DNA of 64,000 nucleotides from an uncultured Gilliamella sp. (GCA_946482005.1 CAMLPV010000010.1:40853-104852); one strand, 5' to 3'; counted from the stretch's first letter, positions 35,338-46,649 are shown. A program made the numbers and translations. The notes: generated by a model from the sequence alone, not told the origin.

Positions 35338-35994
35338 ATGCTTTTGGAATATCATCCCCCTATTGACCCTTGGCTTTCTATCCTACATCAAGATGACCAT
35401 ATTGTCGTTGTTAATAAACAGCCTGGGATATTGTCTGTATCAGGTAATAAACCTCAATTTATTGATAGTATTATTCACCGTTTACAACAAAAATACAGTT
35501 ATGTTGAATCGGTTCATCGTTTAGATATGGCAACCAGTGGTATTATGGTTGCAGCGCTATCAAAATTAGCCGATCGAGACATAAAAAAACAATTTCGCGA
35601 ACGGATCCCCAAAAAAACCTATATTGCTGTGGTATATGGGCATCTTGAGCAAGATACCGGACAAGTCGAATTACCTTTAATTTGTGATTGGCCGAATCGT
35701 CCAAGGCAAATGGTGGATCTTGACAACGGTAAACATGCATTAACTGAATATCAAGTTATTTCACGAAATGAGAATAATACTACCCGAGTTAAATTATTTC
35801 CATTTACGGGACGTTCACATCAATTACGTGTACATATGCAAGCTATTGGGCATCCTATTTTGGGAGATAAATTTTATGCACATCCTGAGGCATTTTCGAT
35901 GTCTCAAAGATTGTTGTTACATGCCCAATCACTGACAATAAATCATCCTAAAACAGGAGAAAGCATGACTTTTACATGCGAGCCTGATTTTTGA
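35338..35994 (+). CDS. rluA: Dual-specificity pseudouridine synthase RluA
   Basis: Modifies 23S rRNA position 746 and tRNA position 32 in E. coli. It has no S4 domain and starts directly with the catalytic fold (IDPWLSILHQDDHIVVVNKQ). The catalytic motif is VHRLDMATSGIMVAALSK and a conserved RNA-binding element is GRSHQLRVHMQAIGHPILGD. Length is 218 aa, as in E. coli (219). It is the second RluA-family gene within 2 kb, but its lack of S4 and its short length separate it from RluC. Confidence 0.94.
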   Translation: MLLEYHPPIDPWLSILHQDDHIVVVNKQPGILSVSGNKPQFIDSIIHRLQQKYSYVESVHRLDMATSGIMVAALSKLADRDIKKQFRERIPKKTYIAVVYGHLEQDTGQVELPLICDWPNRPRQMVDLDNGKHALTEYQVISRNENNTTRVKLFPFTGRSHQLRVHMQAIGHPILGDKFYAHPEAFSMSQRLLLHAQSLTINHPKTGESMTFTCEPDF

Positions 35995-36079
35995 AAATAT
36001 TCATATATTAAATAACGGCTGTTACATAAAATTCACTGATGGTAATATTTGACAAACCAGTTATGGTAAGGAAATTAAA

Positions 36080-36676
36080 ATGCAAAAAATTGTTTTAGCA
36101 ACAAATAATCAAGGTAAAGTTAATGAGCTACAAACCCTGTTAGCCGATGCTGGTTTTAATGTTGTTGCACAAAAAGAGTTCAATGTACCTGAGGTGGATG
36201 AAACTGGTTTAACCTTTATTGAAAATGCGATATTAAAAGCAAGACATACGGCTAAATTTACTAAATTACCAGCAATCGCTGATGATTCTGGATTAGTGGT
36301 TAATGCGCTTGGTGGCGCACCGGGGATCTATTCTGCCCGTTATGCAGGCGAACATGGTAACGATGCAAGCAATAATCAAAAATTATTGCAAGAGTTAAAA
36401 AATGTACCAAGAGAAAAACGTACCGCTTATTTTTATTGTGCATTAGCGTTTATGCGACATGAAAATGATCCAACACCCATTATTTGTTTGGGAAAATGGG
36501 ATGGCATCATTTTAAATGAAACACGAGGAGAAGGTGGCTTCGGTTATGATCCTTTATTTTATGTACCCGAACTAAATTGTAGCGCTGCAGAGTTAACAAA
36601 AGAGCATAAAAGTCAGATTTCACATCGAGGACAAGCGCTTAAACAACTCATTGCTAAGATTAAAACCGAATATTAA
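36080..36676 (+). CDS. rdgB: dITP/XTP pyrophosphatase RdgB
   Basis: Hydrolyses non-canonical purine nucleoside triphosphates to keep them out of DNA and RNA. The Ham1-family motifs are intact: N-terminal [18 protein letters not shown] (S/T-N-N-x-x-K), [37 protein letters not shown] and [13 protein letters not shown]. Length is 198 aa (197 in E. coli). A TAAGGAAATTAAA ribosome site precedes the ATG. It is followed by rapZ in the same direction with an 83-bp gap. Confidence 0.95.
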   Translation: MQKIVLATNNQGKVNELQTLLADAGFNVVAQKEFNVPEVDETGLTFIENAILKARHTAKFTKLPAIADDSGLVVNALGGAPGIYSARYAGEHGNDASNNQKLLQELKNVPREKRTAYFYCALAFMRHENDPTPIICLGKWDGIILNETRGEGGFGYDPLFYVPELNCSAAELTKEHKSQISHRGQALKQLIAKIKTEY

Positions 36677-36759
36677 ACCAGTATCCTATATTTACTAAAT
36701 TGTATCTTTACAAACAAAGAGTATATACTTGCACAAACCATCAATAATGGAGGTTGATT

Positions 36760-37608
36760 GTGATTCTGATGATAGTAAGTGGCCGTTCCGGCTCTGGAAA
36801 ATCAATTGCATTACGGGCGCTAGAGGATATGGGATTTTATTGTGTTGATAATATTCCTGTCGCTTTATTACCACAGTTAGCTGATGCATTAAAAAACAAT
36901 AATACCCCTGTCGCTGTTAGCATTGATATTCGCAATTTGCCTATCAATTTTGAATTTAATTACGATATACTGCAAAAACTTCCAGAATCAGTAACACCTG
37001 AAATTATTTTCTTAGACTGTAGTCGTAACACACTTATTCGTCGTTACAGTGAAACAAGACGAATACACCCTTTAGCCAATCAAAAGTGTTTACTTGAAGA
37101 AGCAATCGATCTTGAAGAAAATTATTTAGAGTCATTAAAAGCGCATGCCAGTTTAGTCATTAATACAGATAATCTTTCTGTTCACCAATTATCTGACATT
37201 TTAAGGACACGCATTTTAGGTAAAAAAGAGCGTGAATTAACTATGATTTTTGAATCATTTGGGTTTAAACACGGTTTGCCTATTGATGCCGATTTTGTAT
37301 TTGATGTCCGTTTTTTACCTAATCCTCATTGGGATATCAATTTAAGACCCTTAACAGGATTAGATGAGCCTGTAATTAATTATCTATCAAAACAAGATGA
37401 TGTAACCAATTTTATCTATCAAACAGCTAATTACTTGCAACAATGGTTGCCAATGTTAGAGAAAAATAATCGAAGTTATTTAACTATCGCGATTGGCTGT
37501 ACTGGAGGACAACATCGTTCCGTTTTCATTGCAGAGCAATTAGCTGAATTTTTTAAAGCACAAAATAAACAAATACAAATTCGCCATCGAACATTAGAAA
37601 AAAAGTAA
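36760..37608 (+). CDS. rapZ: RNase adapter protein RapZ
   Basis: Binds the small RNA GlmZ and presents it to RNase E, tuning glucosamine-6-phosphate synthase. The N-terminal P-loop is in [20 protein letters not shown], followed by [16 protein letters not shown]. The C-terminal RNA/metabolite-binding half has [19 protein letters not shown] and [26 protein letters not shown] ribosome site is spaced for the GTG at 36760, which matches the E. coli start (M-V-L-M). Other in-frame starts are 36754 and 36769. Length is 282 aa against 284. Its stop abuts the convergent yibQ stop with no gap. Confidence 0.95.
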   Translation: MILMIVSGRSGSGKSIALRALEDMGFYCVDNIPVALLPQLADALKNNNTPVAVSIDIRNLPINFEFNYDILQKLPESVTPEIIFLDCSRNTLIRRYSETRRIHPLANQKCLLEEAIDLEENYLESLKAHASLVINTDNLSVHQLSDILRTRILGKKERELTMIFESFGFKHGLPIDADFVFDVRFLPNPHWDINLRPLTGLDEPVINYLSKQDDVTNFIYQTANYLQQWLPMLEKNNRSYLTIAIGCTGGQHRSVFIAEQLAEFFKAQNKQIQIRHRTLEKK

Positions 37609-38439
37609 TTATTTATTGAGATCATTATTGAAATTCCATGCATCTTCTAAAGATTTTATGCAGTTTTCAAAAATATATTTTAATGTTACTTTCGGTTTAG
37701 ATTCTGTTGTTAATGGCGCCACAAGTTGACTGATTTTGATTAGTTCAATATCAGACGGTAAGTTAGCCAATTTATTTTTAAGCACATTGAGCGTCTGTGG
37801 ATGTGGATGCCCAATCGCAATGGCAGAACCATTTTTACGTGCAACTCTGATAGCTAAATCGAATTGTTGACTGATAACAGCCTCATTTTGCTTATCGTCT
37901 AAAAATACATCTCGTTCTACAACTGGAATATCATAAAGACTTGCCGCTTCTCTGACGGCTGTTTTTCCGACGGTTTTACTATCTAGAAAAAACATTGAGT
38001 GATAACTTAGCGCTTTCATAACATTTTCCATTCCAATTTGGCTCGATGTCATTAAGCTGCCCATGTGGTTATTAACTCCAATTGCATAAGGTACAAGCGC
38101 TACCGCATTGTTTACAATACGATCAACTTCCTCTTCTTCCATATAAGGATACAACGTATCTTTCTCTAACGGCTGTTTACCAAAGGGAGCCATTGGTAAG
38201 TGAATCATCACATCATTGCCGTGCTCATGAGCGATATTGGCTATATGATGTGCATTTGGAGAATTAGGCAACACCGCCACCGTAATATTAGGCGAAAGTT
38301 TAATAATTTGCTCTTCATTATGTTGTCTATAGCCAAAATCATCAATAACAATTGCTAACTCTGCTGCCCATACATTGCTTGTTTGTAATAATAGACCAAT
38401 GGCCATTGAAATGAGTAAACGAACCACTATTTTAACCAT
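37609..38439 (-). CDS. yibQ: Divergent polysaccharide deacetylase family protein (YibQ-like)
   Basis: A 276-aa exported protein with a signal peptide (ending VWA near residue 25). The NodB-related fold shows LAIVIDDFGYRQHNEEQII, VAVLPNSPNAHHIANIAHEH, GNDVMIHLPMAPFGKQPL and a C-terminal AIAIGHPHPQTLNVL. The exact reaction is unknown; a periplasmic glycan role is usually assumed. Its start overlaps the envC end by 13 bp, which reproduces the envC-yibQ order of E. coli and supports co-expression with cell-separation factors. Confidence 0.9.
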   Translation of the reverse strand: MVKIVVRLLISMAIGLLLQTSNVWAAELAIVIDDFGYRQHNEEQIIKLSPNITVAVLPNSPNAHHIANIAHEHGNDVMIHLPMAPFGKQPLEKDTLYPYMEEEEVDRIVNNAVALVPYAIGVNNHMGSLMTSSQIGMENVMKALSYHSMFFLDSKTVGKTAVREAASLYDIPVVERDVFLDDKQNEAVISQQFDLAIRVARKNGSAIAIGHPHPQTLNVLKNKLANLPSDIELIKISQLVAPLTTESKPKVTLKYIFENCIKSLEDAWNFNNDLNK

Positions 38440-39638
38440 CCACTAGGATTTAAAGCTTTTCCATCTCGACGAATTTCAAAATATAATCCTGAACTATTTT
38501 GTCCGCCACTTGAGCCCACTAACGCAATGGGTTGACCACTATAAATTTTATCACCGACTGCCACAAGCACTCTTTGATTATACCCATATAAACTCATATC
38601 ACCTTTACCATGATCAATTGCAACAACAAAACCATAACCTTGTAACCAGCTTGCTAATATTACGCGTCCATCGGTTATCGCTTTTACTTGTGTACCATCT
38701 TTAGCATTGATTACCATTCCTTTCCAATACAGTTCACCATGTAATGATTCGCCAAATCGATGCAAGACAGATCCACTTACTGGCCAATTAAATTGACGTT
38801 TAGGTTTACCAATGCCACTAACTCGAGCCATGAGCGATCGCTCTTCTGGGCTTAAAGTATAATTATTATTTTTCTGTTTTGCTTGAATTTTTTTTGCTTG
38901 TCTTGCTTCTTCTTCTGCTATGCGTCGACTTTCTCTTTCTGCTTCAGCAATTTTTGCTTGTAGTTTTGCCTCATTTTCATGCAATTGCGCCAGTTTTTGT
39001 TGATTAACTTGCATGGATGATTCTAATGAAGTAATCGTTTTTTTTCTATCTTGGCGATTTTTTTCAAGCCCAACCTGCTCCTGCTTGCGTTTTGTTTGTA
39101 ATGCCTGTTGAGAAACTTGCTTCTTTTGTAACACTAATTTTTTTTCGTTGAGTTGCACTTGCGTTTCACGCAAGGCATTAATATGTTGTTCTCTGGCGTC
39201 ATTGATGTAACCAAAATAGGTGATAAGACGTTCATTGCGTTCACTTTGCTCACTAGCAAAGATAAGCTGAAAGCCGGTGTTTTTGCCTAGTTTAAAAGCG
39301 GTTTCAAGCTGCTTAGCCAATGCGCGTCTTTGCTGCTGTTGTTTAACATTTAAATCATCAATTTGCTTGATTAACTGAGCAATTTCCTTATTAAGTTTAT
39401 TCAGTGTAGCATTATTTTTTTCAATTGATGTCAGCAGTTTAGCTATCTCGGTTTCTTGTTGTTTGAGATCATTAACTAATTGAGTCCTTTCCTTTTTCTG
39501 TTCAGCTAAACGAATTTCTTGCTCTTTAATTGACTGGCGCAAATTTTGTAATTTTTGATTATCATCAATCGCATACAAAGGGTTGGCATACATTAATCCA
39601 ATTAAAATAGGGATAAGAAATTTTTGATAAATAGCCAT
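38427..39638 (-). CDS. envC: Murein hydrolase activator EnvC
   Basis: Periplasmic activator of amidases AmiA and AmiB at the division site, recruited by FtsEX. The ATG at 39638 places a signal peptide (MAIYQKFLIPILIGLMYANP, then LYA) at the N terminus. A start at 39683 would push it inside. A long coiled coil spans about residues 25-265 with Lys/Gln/Glu-rich heptads, followed by a degenerate LytM/M23 domain (FNWPVSGSVLHRFGESLHGE; AIDHGKGDMSLYGYNQRVLV). The final motif is LYFEIRRDGKALNPSGWL, where active enzymes would have H-x-H, so it is an activator and not a peptidase, as in E. coli. Confidence 0.94.
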   Translation of the reverse strand: MAIYQKFLIPILIGLMYANPLYAIDDNQKLQNLRQSIKEQEIRLAEQKKERTQLVNDLKQQETEIAKLLTSIEKNNATLNKLNKEIAQLIKQIDDLNVKQQQQRRALAKQLETAFKLGKNTGFQLIFASEQSERNERLITYFGYINDAREQHINALRETQVQLNEKKLVLQKKQVSQQALQTKRKQEQVGLEKNRQDRKKTITSLESSMQVNQQKLAQLHENEAKLQAKIAEAERESRRIAEEEARQAKKIQAKQKNNNYTLSPEERSLMARVSGIGKPKRQFNWPVSGSVLHRFGESLHGELYWKGMVINAKDGTQVKAITDGRVILASWLQGYGFVVAIDHGKGDMSLYGYNQRVLVAVGDKIYSGQPIALVGSSGGQNSSGLYFEIRRDGKALNPSGWLK

Positions 39639-39847
39639 AGAATTGTAATTAGGATTTATTATCAAACGTAAAAGATAAACCACTATACATACAAATAACT
39701 AAATAAGCAAAATGTATACCATCTCAGCGGGTTTAAGAATAATTGCAGCATATAGTATATTAGACATTTCACAAGCACGGATAAAAAGTATAAAATACAA
39801 AACTATTTAAATTACCAAAAAATCAATTCAACCATAAAGATAACATC

Positions 39848-40780
39848 ATGCAAAAGTTTAATGTCAAAACCTTTCAAGGGTTAATACTAACGTTACAAGA
39901 TTACTGGGCTAATCAAGGTTGTACGGTGATTCAGCCGTTAGATATGGAAGTTGGTGCAGGCACTTCGCACCCTATGACTTGCTTACGAGCACTTGGTCCT
40001 GAGCCAATTAATGCGGCTTATGTTCAACCATCGCGTCGCCCTACCGATGGTCGCTATGGCGAAAACCCAAATAGGCTACAACATTATTATCAATTTCAAG
40101 TTATCTTAAAACCTTCTCCTGACAATATTCAAGAGTTATATTTAGGTTCGTTAAAAGAGTTAGGTCTTGATCCAACGATTAATGATATTCGTTTTGTTGA
40201 AGACAACTGGGAAAATCCTACTTTAGGTGCATGGGGACTAGGTTGGGAAGTTTGGTTAAATGGTATGGAAGTCACCCAATTCACTTATTTTCAACAAGTT
40301 GGAGGACTTGAGTGTAAACCTGTTACAGGTGAGATCACTTATGGTCTTGAACGACTCGCTATGTATATTCAAGGTGTGGATAGCGTATACGATTTAGTTT
40401 GGAGTGATGGCGCCTTTGGTAAAACAACTTATGGCGATGTGTTTCACCAAAATGAAGTTGAACAATCGACTTATAATTTTGAATATGCCAATACCGAATT
40501 CTTATTTTACTGTTTTGAACAACATGAAAAAGAAGCTAAATTTTTACTTGAACTTGAAAAACCACTGCCATTACCGGCTTATGAACGTATTTTAAAAGCT
40601 GCTCACTGTTTTAATTTACTTGACGCACGTAAAGCAATTTCAGTTACTGAAAGACAACGATATATTTTACGTATCAGAACATTAACTAAAATGGTGGCCG
40701 AAGCATACTATGCATCACGCGAAGCGCTTGGCTTCCCTATGTGCCAAAATTCACGTTCTAACCCAAGCGCAGCAAAGTAG
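39848..40780 (+). CDS. glyQ: Glycyl-tRNA synthetase alpha chain
   Basis: Catalytic subunit of the tetrameric (alpha2 beta2) glycyl-tRNA synthetase. It opens with [20 protein letters not shown] and contains [20 protein letters not shown], a class II motif typical of Gly[21 protein letters not shown] and [19 protein letters not shown] follow. Length is 310 aa against 303 in E. coli. The beta-chain gene starts 13 bp after the stop, so both are made from one transcript. Confidence 0.96.
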   Translation: MQKFNVKTFQGLILTLQDYWANQGCTVIQPLDMEVGAGTSHPMTCLRALGPEPINAAYVQPSRRPTDGRYGENPNRLQHYYQFQVILKPSPDNIQELYLGSLKELGLDPTINDIRFVEDNWENPTLGAWGLGWEVWLNGMEVTQFTYFQQVGGLECKPVTGEITYGLERLAMYIQGVDSVYDLVWSDGAFGKTTYGDVFHQNEVEQSTYNFEYANTEFLFYCFEQHEKEAKFLLELEKPLPLPAYERILKAAHCFNLLDARKAISVTERQRYILRIRTLTKMVAEAYYASREALGFPMCQNSRSNPSAAK

Positions 40781-40793
40781 GAATTTAAAGATT

Positions 40794-42860
40794 ATGCAAA
40801 AAACATTTTTAGTGGAAATTGGTACTGAAGAGTTACCTCCAAAATCACTCCGAACATTAGCTGAAAGTTTTGCAGCTAATTTTATTGAACAACTTGATAA
40901 TGCCAAATTGGAACATGGTGAAGTACTTTGGTATGCATCGCCTCGTCGCTTAGCATTAAAAGTTTTAAATTTAAATGACACACAACCAGATAGCCAAATC
41001 GTTAAACGTGGCCCAGCAGTGAGCGCAGCATTTGATGCAAATGGCAATCCAACTAAAGCCGCTGAAGGATGGGCTCGCGGATGTGGTATTAGTGTCGATC
41101 AGGCTCAGCGCATTCAAACAGATAAGGGGGAATGGCTTTGTTATACGCAAAATCAAAAAGGTCAGCCTGTCGTTAATTTATTGTGTGATATGGTAAAAAA
41201 CGCATTAAGCAAATTACCTATTCCTAAACCCATGCGTTGGGCGGCTCGACAAGTTGAATTTATTCGACCTAGCCATACTGTAACAATGCTTTATGGTGAA
41301 GATTTAGTGCCTGGCACTATTTTAGACATTGAATCGAATCGAGTGATTCGAGGTCATCGCTTTATGGGTGAGCAAGAATTTACTATTGATAATGCAGATC
41401 AATACCCAGATATTTTAGAACAACGTGGTAAAGTCATTGCGGATTATGATAAACGTAAAGCTATCATCAAACAACAAGCGCAAGACGCTGCAACCAAATT
41501 AAATGGTAAAGCAGATTTAACCGACAGTTTACTTGAAGAAGTCTCTTCTTTAGTTGAATGGCCGGTTGTTTTAACAGCTAAATTCGAAGAACGCTTTTTG
41601 GCTGTACCTGCCGAATCACTGGTTTATACCATGAAAGGCGATCAAAAATATTTTCCAGTTTACGATAAGCAAGGCAAACTGCTGCCGAATTTTATTTTTG
41701 TGGCAAATATTGAATCAAAAGACCCACAAGTAGTGATTTCAGGTAATGAAAAGGTGGTTCGCCCTCGCCTAGCCGATGCAGAATTCTTTTATCAAACGGA
41801 TTTAAAACAACGTTTAGAAGATCGTTTACCTCGCCTTGAAACCGTTCTATTTCAACAACAATTAGGAACGGTTAAAGATAAAGCGTTACGGTTAGAAGCC
41901 TTGTCTGGTTTTATTGCCGACAAAATTGGCGCTAACGTTGAGCAAGCAAAACGTGCAGGTAAACTGACTAAATGTGACTTAGTGACAAATACCGTCTTCG
42001 AGTTCCCTGAAACGCAAGGTATAATGGGTCGCTATTTAGCACTCAAAGATGGGGAAAGTATTGAAGTTGCAACGGCCATTGAGGAACAATACAAACCTCG
42101 TTTTGCGGGTGATGAATTGCCAAGCACTTACGTATCGTGCGCTGTTTCAATTGCCGAAAAAATGGATACTTTAGCGGGTATTTTCGGTATTGGTCAACAC
42201 CCTAAGGGGGATAAAGACCCATTTGCATTACGTCGTGCGGCTATCGGTGTGCTACGTATTATTGTCGAAAAAGCGTTACCATTAGATTTGGCCGAATTGT
42301 CAACTTATGCAGTATCACTATATGGTGAGAAGCTAAATAACAAAAATGTTGTTGAAGATATTGTTAGCTTTATGCAAGGTCGATTCCGTGCTTGGTACCA
42401 AGAACAAGGCTTTACCATTGATACCATTCAAGCGGTATTAGCACTTAATCCGACGAAACCTGCCGATTTTGATGCAAGAGTCAAGGCAGTAACGCATTTT
42501 CGAACACTATCAGAAGCATCATCATTAGCGGAAGCCAATAAGCGTGTTTCTAATATTTTATCTAAAACCGACAGTGTTATTTCTGAACATGTTAATGCCG
42601 CCCTATTGGTAGAGGGTGCTGAAGGGGAATTAGCCAAACATGTAGCGATATTAACCGATAAATTAGCTCCTTACTTTAACGATGGGCGTTATCAAGAGGC
42701 TTTAGTTGAATTAGCAGCACTTAAAACACCGATTGATGCTTTCTTTGAAAATGTCATGGTGATGGTAGATGATGAACAGGTGAAACTTAATCGTCTAGCC
42801 CTTTTGAAAAAACTACAAAATTTATTTTTAAAAGTTGCTGATATTTCACTTTTACAATAA
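40794..42860 (+). CDS. glyS: Glycyl-tRNA synthetase beta chain
   Basis: Second subunit of glycyl-tRNA synthetase, which binds the tRNA. The N-terminal hallmark is [20 protein letters not shown], with [20 protein letters not shown] and [20 protein letters not shown] further on. The C-terminal third is a DALR-type anticodon-binding region. The ATG at 40794 gives 688 aa (689 in E. coli). An upstream in-frame ATG at 40710 overlaps glyQ and would add 28 unlikely residues. Confidence 0.96.
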   Translation: MQKTFLVEIGTEELPPKSLRTLAESFAANFIEQLDNAKLEHGEVLWYASPRRLALKVLNLNDTQPDSQIVKRGPAVSAAFDANGNPTKAAEGWARGCGISVDQAQRIQTDKGEWLCYTQNQKGQPVVNLLCDMVKNALSKLPIPKPMRWAARQVEFIRPSHTVTMLYGEDLVPGTILDIESNRVIRGHRFMGEQEFTIDNADQYPDILEQRGKVIADYDKRKAIIKQQAQDAATKLNGKADLTDSLLEEVSSLVEWPVVLTAKFEERFLAVPAESLVYTMKGDQKYFPVYDKQGKLLPNFIFVANIESKDPQVVISGNEKVVRPRLADAEFFYQTDLKQRLEDRLPRLETVLFQQQLGTVKDKALRLEALSGFIADKIGANVEQAKRAGKLTKCDLVTNTVFEFPETQGIMGRYLALKDGESIEVATAIEEQYKPRFAGDELPSTYVSCAVSIAEKMDTLAGIFGIGQHPKGDKDPFALRRAAIGVLRIIVEKALPLDLAELSTYAVSLYGEKLNNKNVVEDIVSFMQGRFRAWYQEQGFTIDTIQAVLALNPTKPADFDARVKAVTHFRTLSEASSLAEANKRVSNILSKTDSVISEHVNAALLVEGAEGELAKHVAILTDKLAPYFNDGRYQEALVELAALKTPIDAFFENVMVMVDDEQVKLNRLALLKKLQNLFLKVADISLLQ

Positions 42861-42879
42861 TATCCCTTTCGTTAATTAT

Positions 42880-42907
42880 TTAGTGGTAGCTTTCTGGTTA
42901 CCACTAA
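42880..42907 (+). terminator. Hairpin after glyS
   Basis: Arms TTAGTGGTA and TACCACTAA (9 bp, perfect) with a 10-base loop. No T run follows, so it may be a weak terminator or mRNA-end structure ahead of the membrane-protein gene. Confidence 0.5.
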
Positions 42908-42925
42908 TAAGGTAAGAATGTAAAT

Positions 42926-43729
42926 ATGCAAACAGAACTCTCTTTTTCCATAGTTTTTACTCAGACTGTTAATTTTATTCGAAATCGGTTTTGGTCAATT
43001 GCGCTAATCAGTTTATTATTAAATATAGTCTCCTCATTAATTTTAAAAAATAGTGTTGATCCTGTAATTATTACTCAATTATTTCAAGCAAAGAGTCCAA
43101 GCGCATTTCCTCTTTTTTTAAAAATGCTGTTAATTAAATTAGTGTTATTTATAATAATTGATTCGATTTTAATTGCTGTTATTTATAACTATTCTGTCAA
43201 TAACTATCTTAATTTAAATACAGTATTATCCAGAATGCTACCCAATGTACTAAATATGATTGGTTTTGAGCTGATTTTCTTAATCATATTGCCAATAATT
43301 TTCCTATTTGCGGGATTAATATTTATGATTTTGGGATTAATTGTTCCAAAGGCTCTAGTCGTTTTCCTATTTGCAGTCGTCGCGATTGTGTTTGCCATAT
43401 TTTTTAATGCGATTTACTACAATTTTTGTGGATTAATTGCTCAACCAACAACTAAAACTTTTTTCGAAAAATTCGCTGAATGTAACAGATCTATATTAAC
43501 TCATTGGCGTTTTGCTCTTCCGATGATGTTAATATATTTTCTTGTGGTTTTTGTTATTTCGCTTTTTAATACTTTAGATAATAATATCTTTTTATCCGTT
43601 ATTTATTCAACACTGTTAACGATCTTAAATATTTTTACAATTTGCTTCTTTTATCGTTTGAATATGCTATTAACAAGTAACAAATCAACACTTGAACCAC
43701 CTGAGCAAAATAACAGTTTAATTATTTAA
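42926..43729 (+). CDS. UPF0259/YciC-like inner-membrane protein
   Basis: A 267-aa polytopic membrane protein with about six hydrophobic segments. The N-terminal FSIVFTQTVNFIRNRFWSIA and the later NIFTICFFYRLNMLL resemble the YciC (UPF0259) family of unknown function. The segment pattern (one N-terminal helix, a longer loop, then closely packed helices) agrees. It sits alone between two hairpins, so it is probably a single-gene unit. E. coli YciC has 247 aa. Confidence 0.7.
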   Translation: MQTELSFSIVFTQTVNFIRNRFWSIALISLLLNIVSSLILKNSVDPVIITQLFQAKSPSAFPLFLKMLLIKLVLFIIIDSILIAVIYNYSVNNYLNLNTVLSRMLPNVLNMIGFELIFLIILPIIFLFAGLIFMILGLIVPKALVVFLFAVVAIVFAIFFNAIYYNFCGLIAQPTTKTFFEKFAECNRSILTHWRFALPMMLIYFLVVFVISLFNTLDNNIFLSVIYSTLLTILNIFTICFFYRLNMLLTSNKSTLEPPEQNNSLII

Positions 43730-43748
43730 AAATAGCCATTACGTTTAA

Positions 43749-43778
43749 TTACCCTATTAATTTTTATTAATAGGGTAA
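43749..43778. terminator. Intrinsic terminator after the YciC-like gene
   Basis: Arms TTACCCTATTAAT and ATTAATAGGGTAA (13 bp, perfect) around TTTT. The U tract after the stem is short. It separates this gene from ybaK. Confidence 0.7.
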
Positions 43779-43827
43779 CTAAAATTCAATCATTAACCTA
43801 TTTTATTTAATTACAGTAGACATCACT

Positions 43828-44313
43828 ATGACACCTGCGATTAAGCTTCTTAAAAAATTAAATATCACATTTAAAATTCACCAATATGAGCATGATCCTA
43901 ATGATACACACTATGGACAAGAAGCTGTAAATAAACTCGATCCCAGTTTAAACGTAGTTGCTGCACAAGTGTTTAAAACATTGGTAGTAAGTTTAAATGG
44001 TAACGATAAAACGTTAGCGGTTTGTGTATTACCAGTCGATAATCACTTAGATCTTAAAAAAGTAGCTAAAGCACTAAACTGCAAAAAAGTCGATTTGGCC
44101 GATCCTAATTTAGCGCAAAAAATTACAGGTTATTTAGTGGGTGGTATTAGTCCATTAGGACAGAAAAAGCAATTACCCACTCTTATTGATTCAAGCGCAG
44201 CTCAACTAGAAAAAATGTTTATTTCGGGGGGAAGAAGAGGATTAGAAATAGAACTCATCCCACAAGATTTAGCAAAAGTATTAAATGCAAAATTTATAGA
44301 AATAAAATCGTAA
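43828..44313 (+). CDS. ybaK: Cys-tRNA(Pro)/Cys-tRNA(Cys) deacylase YbaK
   Basis: Trans-editing enzyme that removes cysteine mischarged onto tRNA(Pro) by ProS. It shows the YbaK/EbsC pattern: [76 protein letters not shown] and [12 protein letters not shown]. Length is 161 aa (159 in E. coli). Its partner proS is at 28913 in this window. Confidence 0.94.
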   Translation: MTPAIKLLKKLNITFKIHQYEHDPNDTHYGQEAVNKLDPSLNVVAAQVFKTLVVSLNGNDKTLAVCVLPVDNHLDLKKVAKALNCKKVDLADPNLAQKITGYLVGGISPLGQKKQLPTLIDSSAAQLEKMFISGGRRGLEIELIPQDLAKVLNAKFIEIKS

Positions 44314-44454
44314 CCTTGCTCGTATCTGCTTTTATTTTCTAATCAATCGCTATATGTTAAAAAACTATACAAATAAAAAACATGGCCACAAGACAACGCC
44401 TTATGACCAAAAGTACATCCCATCAATATAAAAAATAGGAAGAAATAAACAAAC

Positions 44455-44727
44455 TTATTTGATTGCTTCTTTTAAGCTTTTACCTGATACAAATGCGGGT
44501 ACTTTACTTGCGGCAATTTTGATTTCTTTACCAGTTTTTGGATTACGACCAACGCGAGCTTTTCGATCATTAACTTTGAATGTACCAAAACCAACTAGTT
44601 GCACTGGCTCACCAGCTTTTAATGATTCAGTAATAGCGGCTAATGTTGCTTCTAGAGCTGTTTTTGCAGCAACTTTTGTAATATCTGCTTTGCTAGCAAT
44701 AGCATCGACAAGTTCTGTTTTATTCAT
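44455..44727 (-). CDS. hupA: DNA-binding protein HU
   Basis: A 90-aa nucleoid protein that bends and compacts DNA as a dimer. It is a complete HU with the N-terminal helical dimerisation part ([20 protein letters not shown]), [20 protein letters not shown] and the beta-arm with the DNA-intercalating Pro ([12 protein letters not shown]) before [15 protein letters not shown] is excluded by the arm sequence. The gene order hemE-yjaG-hup is that of the hupA locus in E. coli, which favours hupA over hupB. Confidence 0.94.
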   Translation of the reverse strand: MNKTELVDAIASKADITKVAAKTALEATLAAITESLKAGEPVQLVGFGTFKVNDRKARVGRNPKTGKEIKIAASKVPAFVSGKSLKEAIK

Positions 44728-44901
44728 GGAAATATCCTTACATAATTATTTTATTGTTAAAGTTAACATTATAAGCAATGTCGAAAGTCAACTTTGCTTC
44801 TGTAAACAACTTCAGATTACATTGTTATTAAATGTAGTCTATATTCTTCCAATGTTAAAGAAAAATTTGGTAAAAAATAAAAAAATGACGCATTTAAAAG
44901 C

Positions 44902-45495
44902 TTAATTGCTCAAAAAAACACCAACATTACTTATTGCAGACTCTCGAATATCAGCTTTTAAACCTTTTATTAAGTCAATCATATTGTTATTTTCATCTCG
45001 TAAAATTCGAAAAATTTCCCATTGAAAATCAAATTCATCGATCACACTAGGTAAAGTTTGTTGTTCATCTTCACTTAGAACAATATTTGATTTTGTCATT
45101 TCAAATTCTGCAACGGTTGTTGCCGATATACTACTCACTTTTGCTGCGTGTTCGGTTACTTCACCCGTTAAATATGAGTGTAAAACCTCACTTAATGCCT
45201 GACATGCATCAATAGCAGGGTAAATAATATAAGGACTATCTTCGGTAATACTAGGAATAATCACTTCTAACTTTTCCAGCTGTAAATCAAAATTGATTTT
45301 TACATTCTCAACTAATAATGATTCCCACATCAGATCAAGTATTTTCTTATAACTTTTAGCATCTTCCTCATTTTGCTGTTGTTTTGCGTAAAAGACAAAA
45401 TTTGGGTACATTCTTTCACACAAACAAAGCATGAATAAACGTTGTTGCCATAATGCTAATTTTTCGATTCTTAATTGAACTGGATTTTTAATCAT
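44902..45495 (-). CDS. yjaG: YjaG family protein (DUF416)
   Basis: A 197-aa cytosolic protein. It belongs to DUF416 as judged by [20 protein letters not shown] near the start, [18 protein letters not shown] in the middle and the C-terminal [14 protein letters not shown]. The role is unknown. The ATG at 45495 overlaps the hemE stop by 8 bp, so translation is probably coupled; an in-frame upstream start (45531) would lie deep in hemE. Neighbours hemE and hupA are the same as in enteric bacteria. Confidence 0.88.
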   Translation of the reverse strand: MIKNPVQLRIEKLALWQQRLFMLCLCERMYPNFVFYAKQQQNEEDAKSYKKILDLMWESLLVENVKINFDLQLEKLEVIIPSITEDSPYIIYPAIDACQALSEVLHSYLTGEVTEHAAKVSSISATTVAEFEMTKSNIVLSEDEQQTLPSVIDEFDFQWEIFRILRDENNNMIDLIKGLKADIRESAISNVGVFLSN

Positions 45496-46561
45496 GATGA
45501 AACCTTTTGGAGCGTTGATGTACAGCCTCAATTAAATATTGTACATGTTCTACTGGAGTATCTTGATGAATACCGTGCCCTAAATTAAAAATATGCCCAT
45601 TATGAGTACCATATTCTTTAAGAACAGTATCAACATTAGATTCTATTGTTTGTCTATCAGCATACAAAACTGACGGATCTAAATTACCTTGCACAGCAAT
45701 TTTACCTTTTTGTTGAATATCACTCAAATTAACTGTCCAATCAACACCAATAGCATCACAGCCAGTGTTAGCAATATTATCTAACCATAATCCGCCACCC
45801 TTGGTAAAAAAAGTAACAGGCACATATGAGGTGACATCCTGAGTTTTATTGCCTCGTTTTAACTTTGATAAGATTAATTGCATATAGTTTAAAGAAAACT
45901 CTTGATAACTTTGATGGCTTAACACGCCACCCCAAGTATCAAATATCATTATTGATTGAGCTCCCGCTTCAATTTGTGCATTTAAATATAAAGCGACACT
46001 CGTCGCCAATTTTTCAAGTAATAGATGCAGTGCTTTGGGATGACTATAAAGCATCTTTTTTATTTTGGTAAAGGTTTTACTGCTTCCCCCTTCAATCATA
46101 TAAGTAGCTAACGTCCAAGGACTGCCAGAAAAACCAATTAAAGGCACTTTGCCATTTAACTCTTTTTTAGTCAGACGTATTGCATCCATTACATAGCCAA
46201 GAGATAACTGCGGATCGGGAATCGGTAATTTTTCAATATCAGATAATTGAGATAGGGATTTAGTAAATTTGGGTCCTTCGCCTGCTTCAAAATACAATCC
46301 AAGTCCCATTGCATCGGGAATGGTTAATATATCCGAAAAAATAATAGCTGCATCAAGGTCAAACCGACGCAAAGGTTGTAATGTCACTTCACATGCCAAT
46401 TCGGGTGTTTGGCACATCGTCATAAAATCACCCGCTTTGGCTCGTAACTGTCGATACTCAGGCAGATAACGACCGGCTTGCCGCATCATCCAAATAGGGG
46501 TGTAATCAACAGGTAAACACTGTAATGCGCGTAAATAACGATCATTTTTTAATTGACTCAT
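45488..46561 (-). CDS. hemE: Uroporphyrinogen decarboxylase
   Basis: Removes four carboxyl groups from uroporphyrinogen III to give coproporphyrinogen III in heme synthesis. Signature stretches are [20 protein letters not shown] (N-terminal substrate-binding Arg region), [17 protein letters not shown] and [20 protein letters not shown]. Near the C terminus is [20 protein letters not shown]. Length is 357 aa against 354 in E. coli. It is the first gene of hemE-yjaG, read leftwards. Confidence 0.96.
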   Translation of the reverse strand: MSQLKNDRYLRALQCLPVDYTPIWMMRQAGRYLPEYRQLRAKAGDFMTMCQTPELACEVTLQPLRRFDLDAAIIFSDILTIPDAMGLGLYFEAGEGPKFTKSLSQLSDIEKLPIPDPQLSLGYVMDAIRLTKKELNGKVPLIGFSGSPWTLATYMIEGGSSKTFTKIKKMLYSHPKALHLLLEKLATSVALYLNAQIEAGAQSIMIFDTWGGVLSHQSYQEFSLNYMQLILSKLKRGNKTQDVTSYVPVTFFTKGGGLWLDNIANTGCDAIGVDWTVNLSDIQQKGKIAVQGNLDPSVLYADRQTIESNVDTVLKEYGTHNGHIFNLGHGIHQDTPVEHVQYLIEAVHQRSKRFHHD

Positions 46562-46587
46562 ATTATCTGCTCTGTAAGTGGTTATTG

Positions 46588-46634
46588 CACTTTGTAAAAA
46601 AGTTTCAGGTTAGCATTACGTTTTAGTAAAAAAC
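46588..46634 (+). repeat. 44-bp dispersed repeat, copy 3
   Basis: TTTGTAAAAAAGTTTCAGGT followed by ACGTTTTAGTAAAAAAC. It has the same order and spacing as copies 1 and 2, with one base change in the left half (GTC to GTA). It lies between hemE and argP. Confidence 0.65.
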
Positions 46635-46649
46635 ATTAAATTTTACTTA

